A DNA stretch of 64,000 nucleotides, taken from the NCBI GenBank assembly GCA_905235635.1, contig CAJOMC010000007.1, positions 1 to 64,000 of the forward strand, read 5' to 3'. Positions 53,294 through 61,277 of the stretch are shown piece after piece (within the stretch, counting starts at the first letter, position 1; the number at the start of each line of letters is the position of its first letter). Under the pieces are notes generated by a model. The model saw nothing but the letters and a program-made list of their open reading frames with translations, searched no databases and was not told the origin of the DNA. Source of the DNA: an uncultured Bacilli bacterium. Lineage in GTDB: Bacteria > Bacillota_I > Bacilli_A > Izemoplasmatales > UBA1188. The translations under genes were made by a program, and so were the position numbers.

Positions 53294-53704
53294 ATGAAAA
53301 AAGTATTATTTTTATTAACTAGTATATTACTATCATTATCACTCGTATCATGCGCAATGGGTGAATGTGCGAAGGGATATAAATACGCCAAAGAAGATCT
53401 TGAGTATTATGAATACCAAGAATATAAGGTAAAATTCGAAGGCGGAAACTGGGTATACGTTGAAGAACAAGATGTAAGCAATGGAAGTATATTTGGTTAT
53501 GATCTTGGAACTACTCACCTACAAGAAACATATTACTATGAAATTCTCTTTAAAATTACTGATGAAAACGGAAAAGAAACATCAAAAACTGCTTACTATA
53601 GTTATGTAGTTGGTAAAACTAATTCATTTGAAACTATAATGTATTCAACATACGCTGATGCAGTAGCGAAAGGAACTATAAAAGGTAGAACTGGCACTCT
53701 TTAA
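53294..53704 (+). CDS. hypothetical lipoprotein
   Basis: MKKVLFLLTSILLSLSLVSCAMG lipobox. Confidence 0.65.
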   Translation: MKKVLFLLTSILLSLSLVSCAMGECAKGYKYAKEDLEYYEYQEYKVKFEGGNWVYVEEQDVSNGSIFGYDLGTTHLQETYYYEILFKITDENGKETSKTAYYSYVVGKTNSFETIMYSTYADAVAKGTIKGRTGTL

Positions 53705-53719
53705 GATTATCTAAGAACC

Positions 53720-53742
53720 AAGATGGACGACTTGTCCATCTT
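53720..53742 (+). terminator. terminator
   Basis: aagatggac-gactt-gtccatctttttct. Confidence 0.7.
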
Positions 53743-53766
53743 TTTCTTGTCTATAAATAAAAATTA

Positions 53767-53795
53767 TTGACAATATTTATTCCGTATTATAAAAT
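53767..53795 (+). promoter_or_regulatory. tRNA promoter
   Basis: TTGACA-N17-TAAAAT 10 nt upstream of tRNA. Confidence 0.6.
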
Positions 53796-53805
53796 AATAA
53801 AGCCT

Positions 53806-53882
53806 GACGAGTTGGAGAAGCGGTTTAACTCACAAGCCTTTCACGCTTGCATTCATGGGTTCAAATCCCATACTCGCCACCA
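53806..53882 (+). tRNA. tRNA-Glu (anticodon TTC), CCA encoded
   Basis: Cloverleaf folded by hand: gacgagt/actcgcc acceptor (A2-C71 mismatch), anticodon stem caagc/gcttg with loop ctttcac, T-arm atggg-ttcaaat-cccat. Confidence 0.88.
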
Positions 53883-53893
53883 CAAAGTTTGCT

Positions 53894-53917
53894 ATCGCCA
53901 ATCTACTGATTGGTGAT
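53894..53917 (+). terminator. terminator after tRNA
   Basis: atcgccaatc-tact-gattggtgatttttt. Confidence 0.65.
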
Positions 53918-53961
53918 TTTTTCTTTATATTCCTTCATAAGTCTAAAAAAGTACCTCTTGA

Positions 53962-54176
53962 AAATTAAACTTTAGATTTGATGATGAAATTGTTTCAAAT
54001 GTTGATATAAAATATTTTGATTTTGAACAGGATAAACAATACAATACTACATTTTTGCTTGTGGAATATTAACTTTTGTTGATGATGAAAATGAGTATTC
54101 ATTTAGATTAGGAATGCCACTTGAAGGTGATGATTTTTCTAATGTTAGTCCACTTTATTGTGTTATGAATGTTTAA
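53962..54176 (+). pseudogene. decayed coding remnant
   Basis: No start codon; KLNFRFDDEIVSNVDIKYFDFEQDKQYNTT continues in a shifted frame as FACGILTFVDDENEYSFRLGMPLEGDDFSNVSPLYCVMNV*. Confidence 0.4.
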
Positions 54177-54201
54177 CACCCAAAACACAATTGTATTATA
54201 T

Positions 54202-54226
54202 GCCAGAATCAAATCGGGATTCTGGC
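54202..54226 (+). terminator. terminator
   Basis: gccagaatc-aaatcgg-gattctggcttttaat. Confidence 0.6.
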
Positions 54227-54275
54227 TTTTAATATTTAATAATCTCTATAGCTTACTAAACTAAATATATTCTTA

Positions 54276-54304
54276 TTTACAAATTATGTCGCGTGCGATA
54301 TAAT
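54276..54304 (+). promoter_or_regulatory. promoter with overlapping 22-bp imperfect palindrome (candidate MarR/OhrR operator)
   Basis: TTTACA (54276-54281)-N17-TATAAT (54299-54304); palindrome attatgtcgcgtgcgatataat at 54283-54304. Confidence 0.6.
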
Positions 54305-54328
54305 TTAGATATAAGAAGGAGATCTCAT

Positions 54329-54748
54329 ATGAAAGTTGCTGTTAGATATTTCACTAAAAGTAAAAAAGGTAATACAGAAAGGATTGCAAAATTTATTGAA
54401 GAAAAAATTAATGTTCCTGCTTTAGATGTTTCTAATCCATTAGAAGAAGAAACAGAAATACTATTATTAGTTAATGCAATGTATGCAGCGGATGTTGATA
54501 AAAATATTAAACAATTTTTAAGAAATAATAAAGATAAGATTAAAACCCTTATCAACGTCAATAGCTCTGCTAGTGGTGCATCCACTATAAAACCAGTAAA
54601 GAAAGTTTGTGATGAAGAGGGAATAAATGTTTCAGAAAAAGAATTCCATACAGTTGCTGGTTGGATCTTTATTAATAAAGGAAGACCAAATAAAGAAGAC
54701 TTTGAACGTCTAGAGGCTTTCCTTAAGGAAGCAGTTATAAATGGATAA
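54329..54748 (+). CDS. flavodoxin-family protein
   Basis: VAVRYFTKSKKGNTERIAKFI FMN phosphate-binding-like loop; start at ATG 54329. Confidence 0.75.
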   Translation: MKVAVRYFTKSKKGNTERIAKFIEEKINVPALDVSNPLEEETEILLLVNAMYAADVDKNIKQFLRNNKDKIKTLINVNSSASGASTIKPVKKVCDEEGINVSEKEFHTVAGWIFINKGRPNKEDFERLEAFLKEAVING

Positions 54749-55181
54749 ATATGATTCTTTATTATTAAAAAATCAACTATGTTTTCCAACTTACGCTGTT
54801 TCAAATAAGATAACAAGAAAATATAAACCTCTCCTTGAAAAGATAGATTTAACTTATACCCAATATATCGCTATGATGGTAGTGTGGGAGAAAAAGAGTG
54901 TTAATGAAAAAGAATTATGTGAAGCTTTATTTCTAAAAACTAACACCCTTGCCCCTTTATTAAAAAGATTAAAAGAAAAAGGATATATCGAAATAAATAA
55001 GAATAAAGAAGATAAAAGAAATCTTGTTATCTCCTTAACTGAAAAAGGAGAACTACTAAAAGAACAAGCTGTGGAAGTTCCATCTTCCATAGCTAAAGAA
55101 TTTAATTTAACAGAAGAAGAAGCAATCTTCTTTTACAAAATACTATATAAAATTCTTAATGAAACAAAGGAGGAAGAATAA
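54741..55181 (+). CDS. MarR/OhrR-family regulator
   Basis: LLKNQLCFPTYAVSNKITRKYKPLLEKIDLTYTQYIAMMVVWE matches the OhrR N-terminus with the conserved Cys; DKRNLVISLTEKG wing. Confidence 0.88.
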   Translation: MDKYDSLLLKNQLCFPTYAVSNKITRKYKPLLEKIDLTYTQYIAMMVVWEKKSVNEKELCEALFLKTNTLAPLLKRLKEKGYIEINKNKEDKRNLVISLTEKGELLKEQAVEVPSSIAKEFNLTEEEAIFFYKILYKILNETKEEE

Positions 55182-55183
55182 TT

Positions 55184-56539
55184 GTGGATAAATATGATGT
55201 TATTTACATCGGTAGCGGCCACGCATGTTGGCATGGTGCTTTGATACTAAAAATGCAAGGCAAAAAAGTAGCTCTCGTTGAAAAAGAATTACTAGGTGGT
55301 ACATGTACTAACTATGGTTGTGACGCGAAGATTTTACTTGATTCACCAATTGAATTAAAAGAGGCTTTAGACCGCTATCAAAATATTGGTCTTTCAAAAC
55401 AGGCAGAAATTAATTGGAACAGTTTAATGCAATACAAGAAAAATGTAATTGGTTTTATGCCTAGTGCCCTCGATGGCTTATTTAAGAATTTCGGTTTTGA
55501 TATTATTAGGGGGGCTGCAAAGTTAATTGATGCTCACACTATTGAAGTAGAGAATAAAAAATATTATGCTGATTATTTTGTTATCGGTACTGGCCAAACT
55601 TATGTACCACTTGATATCCCTGGAAAAGAATACTTTAAGGATTCTCGCGATTTCTTGTCTTTAGATAATATCCCTAAATGTGTTACTTTTGTTGGTGCTG
55701 GTATTATTGGTATGGAATTTGCATCTATCTGTTTATCTCTTGGTAAAAAGGTTAATATTGTTGATTTAGCTTCAAATGCACTAAATCAATATGATAAGAA
55801 ATATGTTGATTATATTGTAGAAAAGATGAAAAAACAGGGTGCTAATTTCTTATTTAATAGGCACGTTACTTCTTTAGAAAAAGTTAATGAAGATGAATAT
55901 ATCTTAAAGACAGAAGAAGGAGATAAAATCAAATCCAACTATGTTTTAGTCGCTGTAGGAAGAAAGGCTAATACTGATGGATTAAATCTTGAAGGATTAG
56001 GCATTGAATATTCAAATCGTGGTATTAAAGTTGATAATCACCTAAGAACAAGCGTAAAAAATATATATGCTTCTGGTGATGTTATTGATAAGAATGTTCC
56101 TAAATTAACTCCAACCGCAGAATTTGAATCTAACTATATCGCTTTAGATATATTATTACCAGGCTTCCTAAAGAAGAAGATTACTTATCCAGTGATTCCT
56201 AATCTTGTGTTCACTCTACCTCGTATCGGCCAAGTTGGTGTAGATACCAATAAAGCTAAAGAATTAGGATACCGTGTAGAAGAAGTAGAAATAGGTAAGA
56301 CAATGTCTTGGGCAAATAAAAATGATGTTAATGAACACATAACATTTGTCTTTAATAATAAAAATGAATTAGTTGGTGCATCTATCTTATCTGATACGGC
56401 CGGTGAATATCTTGATCTACTAACAATTATCATCAACCAAAAACTCACCGCAAGAGATTTATCAAAAATGATTTTCTCATTCCCAACTACAACTTATGGT
56501 CTAATTTCAAGTCTATTACCATTAATGTTAAAAAGATAA
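55184..56539 (+). CDS. class I pyridine nucleotide-disulfide oxidoreductase (NAD(P)/FAD-dependent)
   Basis: GGTCTNYGCDAKILLD redox disulfide region, VTFVGAGIIGMEFASICLSLGKKVNIVD, YASGDV; GTG start. Confidence 0.88.
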   Translation: MDKYDVIYIGSGHACWHGALILKMQGKKVALVEKELLGGTCTNYGCDAKILLDSPIELKEALDRYQNIGLSKQAEINWNSLMQYKKNVIGFMPSALDGLFKNFGFDIIRGAAKLIDAHTIEVENKKYYADYFVIGTGQTYVPLDIPGKEYFKDSRDFLSLDNIPKCVTFVGAGIIGMEFASICLSLGKKVNIVDLASNALNQYDKKYVDYIVEKMKKQGANFLFNRHVTSLEKVNEDEYILKTEEGDKIKSNYVLVAVGRKANTDGLNLEGLGIEYSNRGIKVDNHLRTSVKNIYASGDVIDKNVPKLTPTAEFESNYIALDILLPGFLKKKITYPVIPNLVFTLPRIGQVGVDTNKAKELGYRVEEVEIGKTMSWANKNDVNEHITFVFNNKNELVGASILSDTAGEYLDLLTIIINQKLTARDLSKMIFSFPTTTYGLISSLLPLMLKR

Positions 56540-56546
56540 ATATGTA

Positions 56547-56581
56547 ATAAAGCCGGAATTTGTTTGGTTCCGGTTTTATTA
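56547..56581 (+). terminator. terminator
   Basis: aataaagccggaa ... ttccggttttatt. Confidence 0.6.
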
Positions 56582-56709
56582 TTTATAGACTAATCAAAAC
56601 CTCTTTGAATGTGACTTGTCTTAATTTTGTTGTATAATCAAGTAATTGAAATTAATTTTTGTTAATACTGAATAAAAAGAATAAAACTCAAATTAAAAGG
56701 ACTATAATT

Positions 56710-56973
56710 ATGCAACTAGACAAATATTTTCAAAATGGCTATTTTTTACCCCAAACAATTAAAGATATAGCGAAAAGATATCCGGTTATAAGTGTTGAAT
56801 TTTATCCAGGTTCAAAACTATATGACTATTTATCTTTAGATGAAGAAGTAAAAGTTGGGGATAAGAAAATTGTAGTTATTAATGACGAGCCTAAAGAAGT
56901 TACTGTAAAAGCTATCAAATATCTATATGAGGATCAACTTCCTCTTCTGTACTCTAAAATGTCTAAAATCTAA
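56710..56973 (+). CDS. hypothetical protein
   Basis: 87 aa from MQLDKYFQNGYF; start chosen at ATG 56710. Confidence 0.5.
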   Translation: MQLDKYFQNGYFLPQTIKDIAKRYPVISVEFYPGSKLYDYLSLDEEVKVGDKKIVVINDEPKEVTVKAIKYLYEDQLPLLYSKMSKI

Positions 56974-57073
56974 TGCTCTAACATTAGAATAATACAAAAG
57001 CAAAATAAACGCCAATAAATAAGGATAACAACAAGCGGGTTGTTCCGTATTTTGTTTACTATATTTATTATTT

Positions 57074-57113
57074 AATGTAAATATTTTACATTTGGGGGCA
57101 AATGTAATATAAT
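57074..57113 (+). promoter_or_regulatory. promoter with palindromic operator for the RHH/HipA-like module
   Basis: Near-palindrome AATGTAAATATTTTACATT 57074-57092; third ATGTAA half-site in spacer; TTTACA (57085-57090)-N17-TATAAT (57108-57113). Confidence 0.65.
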
Positions 57114-57132
57114 ATTGTTGGTGGAGGTTCAA

Positions 57133-57519
57133 ATGTTCAATCAGAAAGAATATATTAATAAATTTATTAAGAATAATTATAAGTCAATAAAAATTAGAAT
57201 ACGTAATGACGACGCAATAATAATTAAAAAAATAAATGAGGTTGGAAATATTAATAAATATATCACTAATTTGATACTAGAAGACATTTATAAAACACAT
57301 AAATATAATTTTATTAATGATAGTGTTAAGATTGATTTCGATCTCTCTAAAACTATGCAAGACCTTGTAGACAAAGCTGAAAAGGCTGATATTCTAAATG
57401 ACTTCGGACTATATATGAATCTTGCAGACGCAATTGATTCACAAGGGAAGAAAGAAACAACGCATCATATCATAAGAGAAAGTGAATGGAATAAACTAGT
57501 AAGGAGATATTGCTTATGA
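57133..57519 (+). CDS. RHH-like putative antitoxin/autoregulator
   Basis: YKSIKIRIRNDDAIIIKKINEVGNINKYITNLILEDI resembles a ribbon-helix-helix fold; ATGA overlap with the next gene. Confidence 0.5.
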   Translation: MFNQKEYINKFIKNNYKSIKIRIRNDDAIIIKKINEVGNINKYITNLILEDIYKTHKYNFINDSVKIDFDLSKTMQDLVDKAEKADILNDFGLYMNLADAIDSQGKKETTHHIIRESEWNKLVRRYCL

Positions 57520-58475
57520 TTGAATTAATTGATTTTACAAATTATCCTTTAAGTTCTAGAAACCTTGAATATGGTGGTAGGGCTGGTGAGAAGAAGGGCA
57601 TTATCTTCAATAATACCTTCTGGTTTTTAAAATTCCCCAAAAACACCCTCGGTATGAAAAGAGTAGGTAGCTTAAAATATGTAACATCTCCTTTAAGTGA
57701 GTTTATAGGAAGCAATATATATAAAATATTGGGATATGATGTACACGAAACCAAGCTTGGCATTTGCTATGATGGTGTTAAATACAAAGTGGTTTGTGCA
57801 TGTAAAGATTTTATCAGTGATGATAGAAACGAATTACTTATACCTTACACAGCATTAAGAAACGATACTAATCCTAAGGTTATGTATAAAGATGAAGATT
57901 ACTCCTTATCTGCATCAAGTTTAAATGAAATAATTATGCAACTTAATAATAATACAGTGTTAAGTACTATAACAGGTGCAAAAGAAAGGTTTTGGGATGT
58001 TGTTGTAATTGATATGTTGATTAATAATAATGACAGAAATGAGGATAATTGGGGCGTAATCAAAAACAAAACTAATAATGAGTATTATCTATCGCCAATC
58101 TACGATTGTGGAAATTGTTTTTATGGAAAGGCAAGTGAGGAACACATTAGCAATTTATTAACTGATAATGAAAAATTATATAGTAGTGCTTTGAATGGTA
58201 TTACCGCTTACGAAGACGCGAACGAAAATAGAATTAGAAATCTTGACATCTTAACTATAAACAATGTCGATTTAGAAGAGTCTATAATGCGTGTATATAA
58301 ACTTATAATAAATAAAAAAGATGATATTATAAGTTTTATCAACAACATTCCTGAGGTTTATAATAACATTCCAATAATGAGTGTTGAAAGAAAGAAGTAT
58401 TATATTGCAACTTTTGAATTAAGGCTTAAAAATATTCTTGAACCTAAATATAACGGATTAGTTAATGGTAAATAA
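57516..58475 (+). CDS. HipA-like Ser/Thr kinase domain protein
   Basis: FWFLKFPKN, RFWDVVVIDMLINNNDRNEDNWGVI catalytic-loop-like, LSPIYDCGNCFYG metal-binding-like. Confidence 0.75.
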   Translation: MIELIDFTNYPLSSRNLEYGGRAGEKKGIIFNNTFWFLKFPKNTLGMKRVGSLKYVTSPLSEFIGSNIYKILGYDVHETKLGICYDGVKYKVVCACKDFISDDRNELLIPYTALRNDTNPKVMYKDEDYSLSASSLNEIIMQLNNNTVLSTITGAKERFWDVVVIDMLINNNDRNEDNWGVIKNKTNNEYYLSPIYDCGNCFYGKASEEHISNLLTDNEKLYSSALNGITAYEDANENRIRNLDILTINNVDLEESIMRVYKLIINKKDDIISFINNIPEVYNNIPIMSVERKKYYIATFELRLKNILEPKYNGLVNGK

Positions 58476-58506
58476 TAGAATACTAATTAACTATTACGTG
58501 AAATTG

Positions 58507-58683
58507 CTAGATATAGTGATATTACACAGTATAAAAGGATGAGACAATTCTCATCCTTTTATATTACCAAGACCCCTTATACCTTACACCAATTTATCTG
58601 TGTAATAGCCAATACGCTTGCTCTTATTAAATATTGGTTCATAAATATTTTCTTTAAGGTCAATTCCCACTAATTTACAAGCT
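58507..58683 (-). pseudogene. degenerate duplicate of the 3' end of the 61278-62144 acyltransferase gene plus its terminator
   Basis: About 85% identical by eye to 61219-61396; encodes KLVGIDLKENIYEPIFNKSKRIGYYTDK then a frameshift, versus RLVGIDPKENIYEPIFNKSKRIDYYTDKYGVGYKGSW*. Confidence 0.85.
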
Positions 58684-58726
58684 TTTCGCGTTTACATGCA
58701 TAGTTTGGATTCCATAACCATCATAA
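58680..58726 (+). pseudogene. candidate decayed tRNA-Glu 3' half
   Basis: caagcttttcgcgtttacatgcatagtttggattccata versus tRNA-Glu caagcctttcacgcttgcattcatgggttcaaatcccata; mismatches mostly transitions. Confidence 0.4.
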
Positions 58727-58740
58727 TTCTAATAAATTGT

Positions 58741-58794
58741 TTAGTACCTATTTTGTGGTGTGTGGGTTTTGCCTGTTTCAGTGTTCGCCGTCAT
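58741..58794 (-). repeat. intergenic repeat-like element, copy 2
   Basis: ttttgtggtgtgtgggttttgcctgtttcagtgttcgccgtcatt; shares GYGTGTGGGYTYTG...TTCGC...CCGTCAT framework with copy 1. Confidence 0.4.
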
Positions 58795-58808
58795 TAGATC
58801 TTAACATT

Positions 58809-59303
58809 TCATTCATTTTTGCCTATAGGAAAATCATACTTATTGAGTAAATCGATATAAGCCTGCTCTAAAAGTTCTGGTCTCAATGTTTTAGATGCAG
58901 CAAGGAGAGTATCAAACTCCCTTTTAAATTCTCCAATTGCATTATCATATGATATTAATTGTGTACTATAATGGTTGAACATATCAGAAAAGCCACCACT
59001 AATTTTAAATAAACCACTCGATTCTAATTCGAGAATATAAGTAGCTGCATCTTTATATGTTCTAATGCTTTTATCTTCTAAACCATTTTGCCTACCTAAA
59101 AGTAAATAATCTAAAGATATGTCAGGCTTTTTTGCAATAATAATCAAGTAAGTTGGTGATGGAAAAGAGTGTCCATTTTCCCACCCACTAATCATTTGAA
59201 CAGTTGGTGCCCCGATAAGTTCTCTAAACTCCTCTTGATTTAGTTTTTTTGATTTTCTAATTTCGGCAATACGTTTGCCGACTTCTTCTTTTGTCTCATT
59301 CAT
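58809..59303 (-). CDS. XRE-family HTH regulator
   Basis: VGKRIAEIRKSKKLNQEEFRELIGAPTVQMISGWENG. Confidence 0.85.
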   Translation of the reverse strand: MNETKEEVGKRIAEIRKSKKLNQEEFRELIGAPTVQMISGWENGHSFPSPTYLIIIAKKPDISLDYLLLGRQNGLEDKSIRTYKDAATYILELESSGLFKISGGFSDMFNHYSTQLISYDNAIGEFKREFDTLLAASKTLRPELLEQAYIDLLNKYDFPIGKNE

Positions 59304-59526
59304 AAATATGCCCTCTACTTATTTAAACAAATAAATTATAACAACAAAACTTATTAAAATTGTTTTTTAAGTAAACTCGTCTAAGAAAATTACTTTAATA
59401 TACTATGTTTTCACGTATGACCCAAAAACATATTTTTTAAAAAAGTGGGGTTATATTAAAGGTAGTTGAACGCGAAATAGTTTTGCCAAATCCTAACTAA
59501 TAAATTTAAAACTGCGAGGTGATTTT

Positions 59527-60201
59527 GTGAAAAAAATGAAAATGGACGATGACTTCCAAAATTATTTAGTTGTAGGGGCAGTTTTTGATGGAGAAGCGGA
59601 TATTCCATGTATGATGAGGATGGATAACGTGATAATTCCTAAAAAAATAGCACCATATACTGCCAGAAAAAGAATAAAGAATCCTAATGTATTTTTGCAT
59701 TGTTTCATTCACGATTTTCAGTTTTCTAATTTAATTACTGAAACGAAAAAACATGTTGAAGAAATAACAATATTTGATGGAATTATATGTCCTGATCCGA
59801 CAATAACCATCGGTGGGTCACGGACAATTAACCAAGCTCAGGTTTATTTTTCTAGAGCAGTAGGGTTTTACCTCCAGAAACACGGTATTTTTGCAATTCC
59901 TTGTGTTAGATGGGGCGATCCATCAACATATGATTATTGTTTTCTTGGTGTACCTCAAGATTATATTATTGCCATCAGCACACATGGTTGCATTATGCCG
60001 TGTAGGGAAAATAATAATGAATTACGTAACGCATTTATAAAGGGGCTACCTATTATGTTAGAAAAACTAAGACCAAAATACGTAATTGTTTATGGAAGAA
60101 TGCCTGATGAAATCTTTGATCCATATAAATCAATGACAACGTTCATTAATTTTGAAAGTGATTTACAAGTATATTTTGATAAAAGAAAGGAGAAATTATA
60201 A
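59527..60201 (+). CDS. DUF4417-like protein
   Basis: FLHCFIHDFQFSNLI...FDGIICPDPTI, IPCVRWGDPSTYDYCFLGVPQDYIIAISTHG, YVIVYGRMPD; probably continues into the next frame. Confidence 0.7.
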   Translation: MKKMKMDDDFQNYLVVGAVFDGEADIPCMMRMDNVIIPKKIAPYTARKRIKNPNVFLHCFIHDFQFSNLITETKKHVEEITIFDGIICPDPTITIGGSRTINQAQVYFSRAVGFYLQKHGIFAIPCVRWGDPSTYDYCFLGVPQDYIIAISTHGCIMPCRENNNELRNAFIKGLPIMLEKLRPKYVIVYGRMPDEIFDPYKSMTTFINFESDLQVYFDKRKEKL

Positions 60202-60583
60202 TACGGGTGTTAGAATTCATTACGTTGGAAGAAAACAGCAGTTTCATTCGCTTGAACAAAATATAGGTTCGACTATCACTAAGTATCCAATAACTAATGG
60301 TTACTTTGGTGTTAAAGGATCTTCTTTTGGAATTAGAGAAATACACTCTAGAAATCACGAAGAAACTGCAAAAGATTTCTTTAATAAAATTGCAAAAGGT
60401 GGTATTCTTGATTTACATACAATTAAAGGTGGGGTTATTTCAAGATTAAAAGATGGCACTTTTGTTTCTTATAGAAAAATAACTAGTTCAAATAACAGCC
60501 CAGCAGTAGAAATAAGGTTCCGAAAATTAGGTTCAAAATACGGAATCAAAGATCAAAAAATACATTTTGTGCAAAATAAATAA
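60187..60583 (+). pseudogene. polymorphic-toxin-type C-terminal domain, in a shifted frame relative to DUF4417
   Basis: RNYNTGVRIHYVGRKQQFHSLEQNIGSTITKYPITNGYFGVKG...LKDGTFVSYRKITSSNNSPAVEIRFRKLGSKYGIKDQKIHFVQNK*; lacks a clear own start. Confidence 0.55.
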
Positions 60584-60602
60584 ATTGGAGGATAATATTA
60601 TT

Positions 60603-61157
60603 ATGATAGATATTTGTTTAAAGAATGAAGAAAAGAACCTTCTAAAAAGTTTAATTGGAAAAAAACTAATCAAATATAGACATGACCCGCTAGACAAATT
60701 TGATGGAGAAATAGTCTATGGGAGAGTTGAATTATTTTTTGATAATTTGATAATTTTGATTGATTATGATTATGCCCCCTATCCGCTATTTGGTAGTTTA
60801 GATGATGAACGCCCAGCGTTTTCTGTGAAAAAGATTTCTAGTGAAGAAGCGGTTTCGGCTTTAAAAGATGTTTCTCAAATAAATGTTGTATGCGAGAAAA
60901 TTATTTCAGGAATAGTGCTTGTCGAAGATTACATCGAAATCGAATGGGATAGAAAGAAGGATAACACTAGATATATTAAAGCGATTATATTTAAATTTGG
61001 AGAAGAAGAGATGGCCTTACAAGGCGACTATATGATACCTTTGCTTGATATTATTAAAGGCGAAAATGTAGTATCTAGACTTCTCAATCCAGGTGATGAA
61101 TTTAAAGAAGATCTAGAAACTAAATATAGTGCTGACAGGTTTCTTGTTGAATTATAA
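60603..61157 (+). CDS. hypothetical protein; immunity-like by position
   Basis: 184 aa starting MIDICLKNEEKN with RBS ggagg, directly after the toxin-like domain. Confidence 0.5.
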   Translation: MIDICLKNEEKNLLKSLIGKKLIKYRHDPLDKFDGEIVYGRVELFFDNLIILIDYDYAPYPLFGSLDDERPAFSVKKISSEEAVSALKDVSQINVVCEKIISGIVLVEDYIEIEWDRKKDNTRYIKAIIFKFGEEEMALQGDYMIPLLDIIKGENVVSRLLNPGDEFKEDLETKYSADRFLVEL

Positions 61158-61244
61158 CTAATCATCAACTAAAGCTGATGCGAGATATATTGTTATCCAA
61201 ACTTTTGTTAATGTAAACGGCTAAATATAGCGATATAACATAAT

Positions 61245-61275
61245 ATAAAAGGATGAGTTCACTCTCATCCTTTTA
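61245..61275. terminator. terminator of acyltransferase gene
   Basis: ataaaaggatgag-ttcac-tctcatccttttat; copy also at 58531-58562. Confidence 0.7.
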
Positions 61276-61277
61276 TA

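Noticed and set aside
54325-54816. 163-aa antisense ORF over flavodoxin
   Set aside because: Flavodoxin frame has RBS, promoter and family motif; antisense frame does not.
60180-60200. Programmed ribosomal frameshift joining DUF4417 and toxin-like domain
   Set aside because: A +1 shift without a recognisable slippery site or pause signal is less likely than an indel; kept only as an alternative.
3428-60201. Use of genetic code 4 (TGA as Trp) to explain split genes
   Set aside because: The ispD and DUF4417 breaks end in TAA and the M50-like break in TAG, and TGA is a normal stop in tilS.
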